Source: JALZBL01 sp040004775
Lineage (GTDB): Bacteria; Actinomycetota; Actinomycetes; Mycobacteriales; Jatrophihabitantaceae
Length of the DNA: 24,606 bases
Assembly: GCA_040004775.1 (NCBI GenBank)
Contig: JBDUAD010000039.1
Location: forward strand, 1-24,606
Reading direction: 5' to 3'
A model generated the notes under the pieces. The model saw only the letters and a list, made by a program, of their open reading frames with translations, had not been told where the DNA came from and searched no databases. The translations under genes were made by a program, and so were the position numbers. Shown piece by piece: positions 21,873 through 24,606 of this stretch (positions within the stretch are counted from its first letter, which is position 1; every line of letters starts with the position of its first letter).

Positions 21873-22175
21873 ATGGCCGATGTGGCCAAACTCCCGGCCC
21901 CGGTGTCCGACTACTGGGACTGGCAGGTCGCTGCGGCCTGCCGAGGTCTGAACGCGGCGATGTTCTTCCATCCGGACAACGAGCGCGGATCATCGCGGCG
22001 CCGCCGCGAGGCCCAGGCCAAGGCGGTTTGCGCCAGGTGTCCGGTCGTCGCCGAGTGCCTGAACTGGGCACTGTCGGTACGTGAGCCCTACGGCGTATGG
22101 GGCGGACGATCGCCCGAGGAGCGCGAACAACTGCTCAGTGCCTCCCGACGCCCGGCGGGAGCCGACACCCGGTAG
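21873..22175 (+). CDS. whiB3: WhiB-family iron-sulfur transcription regulator, WhiB3/WhiD type
   Basis: This is a 100-residue WhiB-like protein that binds a [4Fe-4S] cluster and acts with the primary sigma factor. The four ligands are C23, C53, C56 and C62 (C-x29-C-x2-C-x5-C), followed by the family turn GVWGG (74-78) and a basic C-terminus. The N-terminus (LPAPVSDYWDWQ) and SVREPYGVWGG closely match Streptomyces WhiD and mycobacterial WhiB3, and the position beside groEL1 and DUF5319 is theirs too. ATG 21873 is chosen because AAAAGGTGG lies just upstream; a GTG at 21864 falls within that ribosome site. WhiB3 governs redox and lipid metabolism in mycobacteria, while WhiD governs spore maturation in Streptomyces; which applies here is unknown. 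The sigD/anti-sigma or bldM genes usual next to it are absent. Confidence 0.94.
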   Translation: MADVAKLPAPVSDYWDWQVAAACRGLNAAMFFHPDNERGSSRRRREAQAKAVCARCPVVAECLNWALSVREPYGVWGGRSPEEREQLLSASRRPAGADTR

Positions 22176-22187
22176 CTTGAGCGGGCC

Positions 22188-22700
22188 ATGAGATTCCAGG
22201 CCGAGATCCGCTACTCCCGCCCACCGACCGCGGTCAACGCGATGATGGCCGACCCGGCGTTCCAGGACCGCAAGTGCCGCGACACCGGCGCACTCAGCCA
22301 CAGTGTCGACGTGGACGAGCGCGACGGGCACCTGGTCATCACCTGCGAGCGCAAGATGCCGACCGATCAGTTCCCCGACTTCGTGAAGTCGTTCGTCGGC
22401 GGCTCATTGACGCTGCTGCAGGTCGACGACTGGGCGCCGCCGGCCGCGGACGGCAGCCGGTCGGGCCTCACCTCCCTCACCGTGCCCGGAACGCCGCTGT
22501 CGATGACCGGCACCGCGCGGCTGGCCTCCGCCGACGGCGGAGCGGTCACCACGCTGGACGCCGACATCAAGGCCGCGGTGCCCTTCGTCGGCGGACGCAT
22601 CGAGAAGGCGGCGGGACCGGCGATCCTGGCCGGTGTACGTCAGGAGCAGAAGACTGCACAGGCCTGGTTCGACGGGCAGGCCCGAGCCGACGGCCGCTAA
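22188..22700 (+). CDS. DUF2505 protein (SRPBCC-like fold)
   Basis: This 170-residue protein of the actinobacterial DUF2505 family probably has a START/SRPBCC-type lipid- or hydrophobe-binding fold. Typical features are the opening beta strand with Tyr (RFQAEIRYSRPPTAVNAMMADPAF), the MPTDQFPDFVKSFVGGSLTLLQ segment and the C-terminal helix (PFVGGRIEKAAGPAILAGVRQEQKTAQAWF). No enzymatic motif or signal peptide is seen, and no function is established. ATG 22188 follows whiB by 12 nt and has no strong ribosome site. TAGCTT (22173-22178), which includes the whiB stop codon, might be a -10; otherwise it is co-transcribed with whiB. A strong hairpin follows its stop. Confidence 0.87.
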   Translation: MRFQAEIRYSRPPTAVNAMMADPAFQDRKCRDTGALSHSVDVDERDGHLVITCERKMPTDQFPDFVKSFVGGSLTLLQVDDWAPPAADGSRSGLTSLTVPGTPLSMTGTARLASADGGAVTTLDADIKAAVPFVGGRIEKAAGPAILAGVRQEQKTAQAWFDGQARADGR

Positions 22701-22739
22701 CCGCTGAGCGGCTGATCCCTCTTGGCCACCGCTCAGCGG
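22701..22739. terminator. Bidirectional terminator hairpin
   Basis: CCGCTGAGCGG (22701-22711) pairs perfectly with CCGCTCAGCGG (22729-22739) around a 17-base loop. It starts right after the DUF2505 stop and overlaps the stop codon of the convergent small ORF (22733-22735), so it can serve both strands. There is no T-run. Confidence 0.65.
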
Positions 22740-22915
22740 CGGCGGCCGACGCCGGAAAGGGCGGAGTTGGCCTGGCCCAGCAGTCGGGTGCTGCGTGCCC
22801 CGGGTGCACGGCGTCTGGCGATGCCGGCGGCCTGGTGCAGGGCCAGCCGGGCGACGGGTACGGCCACCGACAGCAGAGCCCACCGGCGCGCTCGGCGCGA
22901 CAGGAACATCCACAT
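22733..22915 (-). CDS. Small basic protein with one hydrophobic segment
   Basis: This 60-residue ORF begins MWMFLSRRARRWALL. It has a hydrophobic stretch at about 12-33 and a very basic C-terminal half with 16 Arg in all. It could be a small membrane-associated protein. I do not recognise a named family. It ends in the terminator at 22701-22739 and starts 6 nt after the stop of a 27-residue ORF on the same strand. AAGGA lies 10 nt before ATG 22915; ATG 22909 is an alternative. The placement against a terminator and behind a second small ORF supports it being real. Confidence 0.5.
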   Translation of the reverse strand: MWMFLSRRARRWALLSVAVPVARLALHQAAGIARRRAPGARSTRLLGQANSALSGVGRRR

Positions 22916-22921
22916 GGCCGC

Positions 22922-23005
22922 TCAGTCCTTCGCCGGGGCAGAGACGCCGGCCAGCACGGGCCGGCGGTCGGTGGGATACAGGCCAGGCACAGCGGTTACT
23001 CGCAT
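22922..23005 (-). CDS. Very small ORF (27 residues) preceding the 60-residue protein
   Basis: ATG 23005 is preceded by GAGAGG 7 nt upstream, a good ribosome site. The peptide has the Pro/Val-rich segments VTAVPGLYPTDRRPV and LAGVSAPAKD, with no membrane segment, Cys or aromatic run. Its 3' end carries the AAGGA that could serve as ribosome site for the next ORF, which starts 6 nt after its TGA. It may be a short protein or a translational coupler. I know no family. Confidence 0.4.
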   Translation of the reverse strand: MRVTAVPGLYPTDRRPVLAGVSAPAKD

Positions 23006-23136
23006 CGGAGAGCCTCTCGCAGGACGTCGTCGTAACGGGCGGTCACCCGGGTTGGAACCACCGCCCAGTCTGCCTGCTCCGCGAGGCGTCGGAGACCACC
23101 TCCCCCGCCGACCGGACCGCGCTCCTGACCAGACAC

Positions 23137-23173
23137 CACCGGGCCCCGTACCGATGAGGTACGGGGCCCGGTG
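23137..23173 (-). terminator. Strong terminator of groEL1
   Basis: A perfect 16-bp stem (23137-23152 with 23158-23173) closes a 5-base loop (GATGA on the plus strand). It lies 42 nt after the groEL1 stop on the minus strand. No T-run follows, as usual for intrinsic terminators in GC-rich actinobacteria. Confidence 0.85.
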
Positions 23174-23215
23174 CGTCCAACGATGGCGGTTCAGTCCAGA
23201 TGAACGGCGGTTAGC

Positions 23216-24606
23216 TCAGTGCGAGTGTCCGTGGCCGCCGTCGCCCGACTCGGACTCGGCCGGCTTGTCCATGATCGCGCTCTCGGTGGACAGGATCAGC
23301 CCGGCCACCGAGCTGGCGTTGGCCAGGGCGGCCTTGGTCACCTTGACCGGGTCGACGATGCCGGCCTGGACCATGTTGGTGAACTGCCCAGTGGCCGCGT
23401 CCAGACCCTCACCGGCCGGCAGATCTCGGACCTTGGCCACGACGACGTAGCCCTCGAGGCCGGCGTTCTGGGCGATCCAACGCAGCGGCTCGACCAGGGC
23501 ACCGGCCACCACGCGCACGCCGGTGGCTTCGTCGCCGGTCAGTCCCAGGTCGCCGTCGAGCACACTGGCGGCCTGTACGAGCGCCGCACCGCCGCCGGCG
23601 ACGATGCCCTCCTCGACCGCAGCCTTGGTGGCGGCGATGGCGTCCTCGATGCGGTGCTTCTTCTCCTTGAGCTCGACCTCGGTGGCGGCGCCGACGTTGA
23701 TCACGCCGACCCCACCGGCCAGCTTGGCCAGCCGCTCCTGAAGCTTCTCGCGGTCCCAGTCCGAGTCGGTGGTCTCGATCTCCGTGCGGATCTGGGCGAT
23801 GCGCGCGTCGATGTCGCTCTGGGTGCCGGCGCCGTGGGTCACTGTGGTGTCGTCCTTGGTGACGACGACCCGGCCCACCGTGCCGAGCGCGTCGAGCCCG
23901 ACCTGGTCGAGCTTCAGGCCGATCTCCGGGGAGACGACCTGAGCGCCGGTGACGATGGCCAGGTCCTGCAGGAACGCCTTGCGTCGGTCCCCGAAGTACG
24001 GCGACTTGACCGCGACGACGGACAGGGTCTTGCGGATGCCGTTGACGACCAGGGTGGACAGGGCCTCGCCGTCGACGTCCTCGGCGATGACCAGCAGGGG
24101 CTTCTTGGCCTCGACGACCTTCTCCAGCAGGGGAAGCAGGTCGGTGATCGAGCTGATCTTCTGAGTGGTGATGAGGACGTAGGGGTCGTCCAGGACGGCC
24201 TGCTGGCTCTCCGGGTCGGTGACGAAGTAGGGCGAGATGTAGCCCTTGTCGAACTGCATGCCCTCGGTGAACTCGAGTTCGGTCGAGAGCGTATTCGACT
24301 CCTCGACGGTGACGACGCCGTCCTTGCCAATCTTGGCCAGGGCCTCACCGATCAACCCGCCGATGGTGGCATCCTGGGCCGAGATGGTGCCGACGTGGGC
24401 GATGGACTTCTCGTCGTCAACCGGGATGGCCGCCTTGTCCAGCGCCTCGGTCACCGCCTCCACCGCGGCGTCCATGCCGCGCTTGAGCGCGCCGGGATCC
24501 GCACCGGCGGCTACGTTGCGCAGGCCGGCCCGCACGAGCGCCTGGGCCAGGACGGTGGCGGTGGTGGTGCCGTCGCCGGCGACGTCGTTGGTCTTGGTCG
24601 CCACCG
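23216..24606 (-). CDS. groEL1: Chaperonin GroEL, GroEL1 type, 3' part (5' end outside window)
   Basis: The last 463 or so residues of the 60-kDa chaperonin are present; about 75 N-terminal residues lie beyond the right edge. The visible part starts at ATKTNDVAGDGTTTATVLAQAL, which includes the catalytic Asp of the ATP site, and runs through the apical domain to the nucleotide-binding VAGGGAALVQAA and the end. The C-terminus is GDGGHGHSH, a short His-rich tail, instead of the Gly-Gly-Met repeats of housekeeping GroEL. This matches the GroEL1 paralogue encoded with groES beside whiB3/whiD in Actinobacteria. A second, GGM-ended GroEL is expected elsewhere in the genome, and groES just beyond the right edge. 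GroEL1 has been linked to mycolate synthesis and biofilm in mycobacteria and to metal binding through the His tail. Confidence 0.97.
   Translation of the reverse strand, partial: VATKTNDVAGDGTTTATVLAQALVRAGLRNVAAGADPGALKRGMDAAVEAVTEALDKAAIPVDDEKSIAHVGTISAQDATIGGLIGEALAKIGKDGVVTVEESNTLSTELEFTEGMQFDKGYISPYFVTDPESQQAVLDDPYVLITTQKISSITDLLPLLEKVVEAKKPLLVIAEDVDGEALSTLVVNGIRKTLSVVAVKSPYFGDRRKAFLQDLAIVTGAQVVSPEIGLKLDQVGLDALGTVGRVVVTKDDTTVTHGAGTQSDIDARIAQIRTEIETTDSDWDREKLQERLAKLAGGVGVINVGAATEVELKEKKHRIEDAIAATKAAVEEGIVAGGGAALVQAASVLDGDLGLTGDEATGVRVVAGALVEPLRWIAQNAGLEGYVVVAKVRDLPAGEGLDAATGQFTNMVQAGIVDPVKVTKAALANASSVAGLILSTESAIMDKPAESESGDGGHGHSH

Noticed and set aside
20064..21971. A 635-codon minus-strand frame across the permease end and DUF5319
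   Set aside because: It is antisense to two well-supported genes and covers their promoter region; the translation is His/Gln/Arg-rich without recognisable domains.
23205..23245. A tRNA-like D-arm string (GGTTAGCTCAGTGCGAG) at the groEL end
   Set aside because: It is the end of groEL: the TCA is its stop codon and the rest encodes the His-rich tail. No acceptor stem, anticodon arm or T-arm follows.
1..24606. CRISPR arrays, IS elements, phage or toxin-antitoxin genes
   Set aside because: No regularly spaced repeats, transposase motifs, terminal inverted repeats or attachment-site duplications were seen; the gene content is conserved chromosomal.

Overview
The window is 24.6 kb of very GC-rich actinobacterial chromosome. 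Signs of this are pervasive GTG starts, leaderless-looking promoters, a WhiB protein, GuaB3, DUF5319, DUF2505, PspC/toastrack signalling and a stand-alone B12-binding mutase subunit. The order groEL1 - whiB3/whiD - DUF5319 - guaB - guaB3 - guaA is the conserved one of Mycobacterium and Streptomyces chromosomes, so this is core genome. I see no IS element, prophage, CRISPR array, rRNA or tRNA. I cannot name the genus; a Frankineae-like relative would fit.

Layout. (1) 1-3.5 kb: a mutase small subunit (minus), a membrane-anchored M23 peptidase and a GT87-type membrane glycosyltransferase (plus); the last gene overlaps the end of pcrA tail to tail. (2) 3.5-7.8 kb: pcrA/uvrD1 helicase (minus), then a divergent aromatic unit: a three-copy operator-like motif, a leaderless 20-codon leader peptide with a Phe-Phe-Tyr-Gly-Tyr run, a GC-rich attenuator hairpin, chorismate mutase (aroQ) and an FMN-dependent alpha-hydroxy acid oxidase. 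(3) 7.8-11.2 kb: a LuxR-type response regulator and PspC-domain histidine kinase (minus), divergent from a PspC/LiaF-like membrane protein (plus); this looks like an envelope-stress module. (4) 11.2-16.4 kb: guaB - guaB3 - SDR - guaA, all minus, for guanine nucleotide synthesis. (5) 16.5-21.2 kb: a zinc alcohol dehydrogenase (minus) divergent from an ABC ATPase/FtsX-type permease pair (plus). (6) 21.3-24.6 kb: DUF5319, whiB3/whiD and DUF2505 (plus), two small minus-strand ORFs between strong hairpins, and the 3' part of groEL1 running off the right edge.

The observation most worth following is the aroQ leader. The sequence shows all the parts of ribosome-mediated attenuation that would sense Phe/Tyr supply upstream of chorismate mutase, the branch-point enzyme to Phe and Tyr, with the hydroxy acid oxidase probably under the same control. 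Other patterns noted: several start codons placed 6-7 nt after a -10-like hexamer, short duplications at four gene ends, a perfect 14-bp palindrome inside the DUF5319 promoter, and a conserved-looking small-ORF pair next to groEL1. All calls come from reading sequence and translations by eye; no search or folding program was run.
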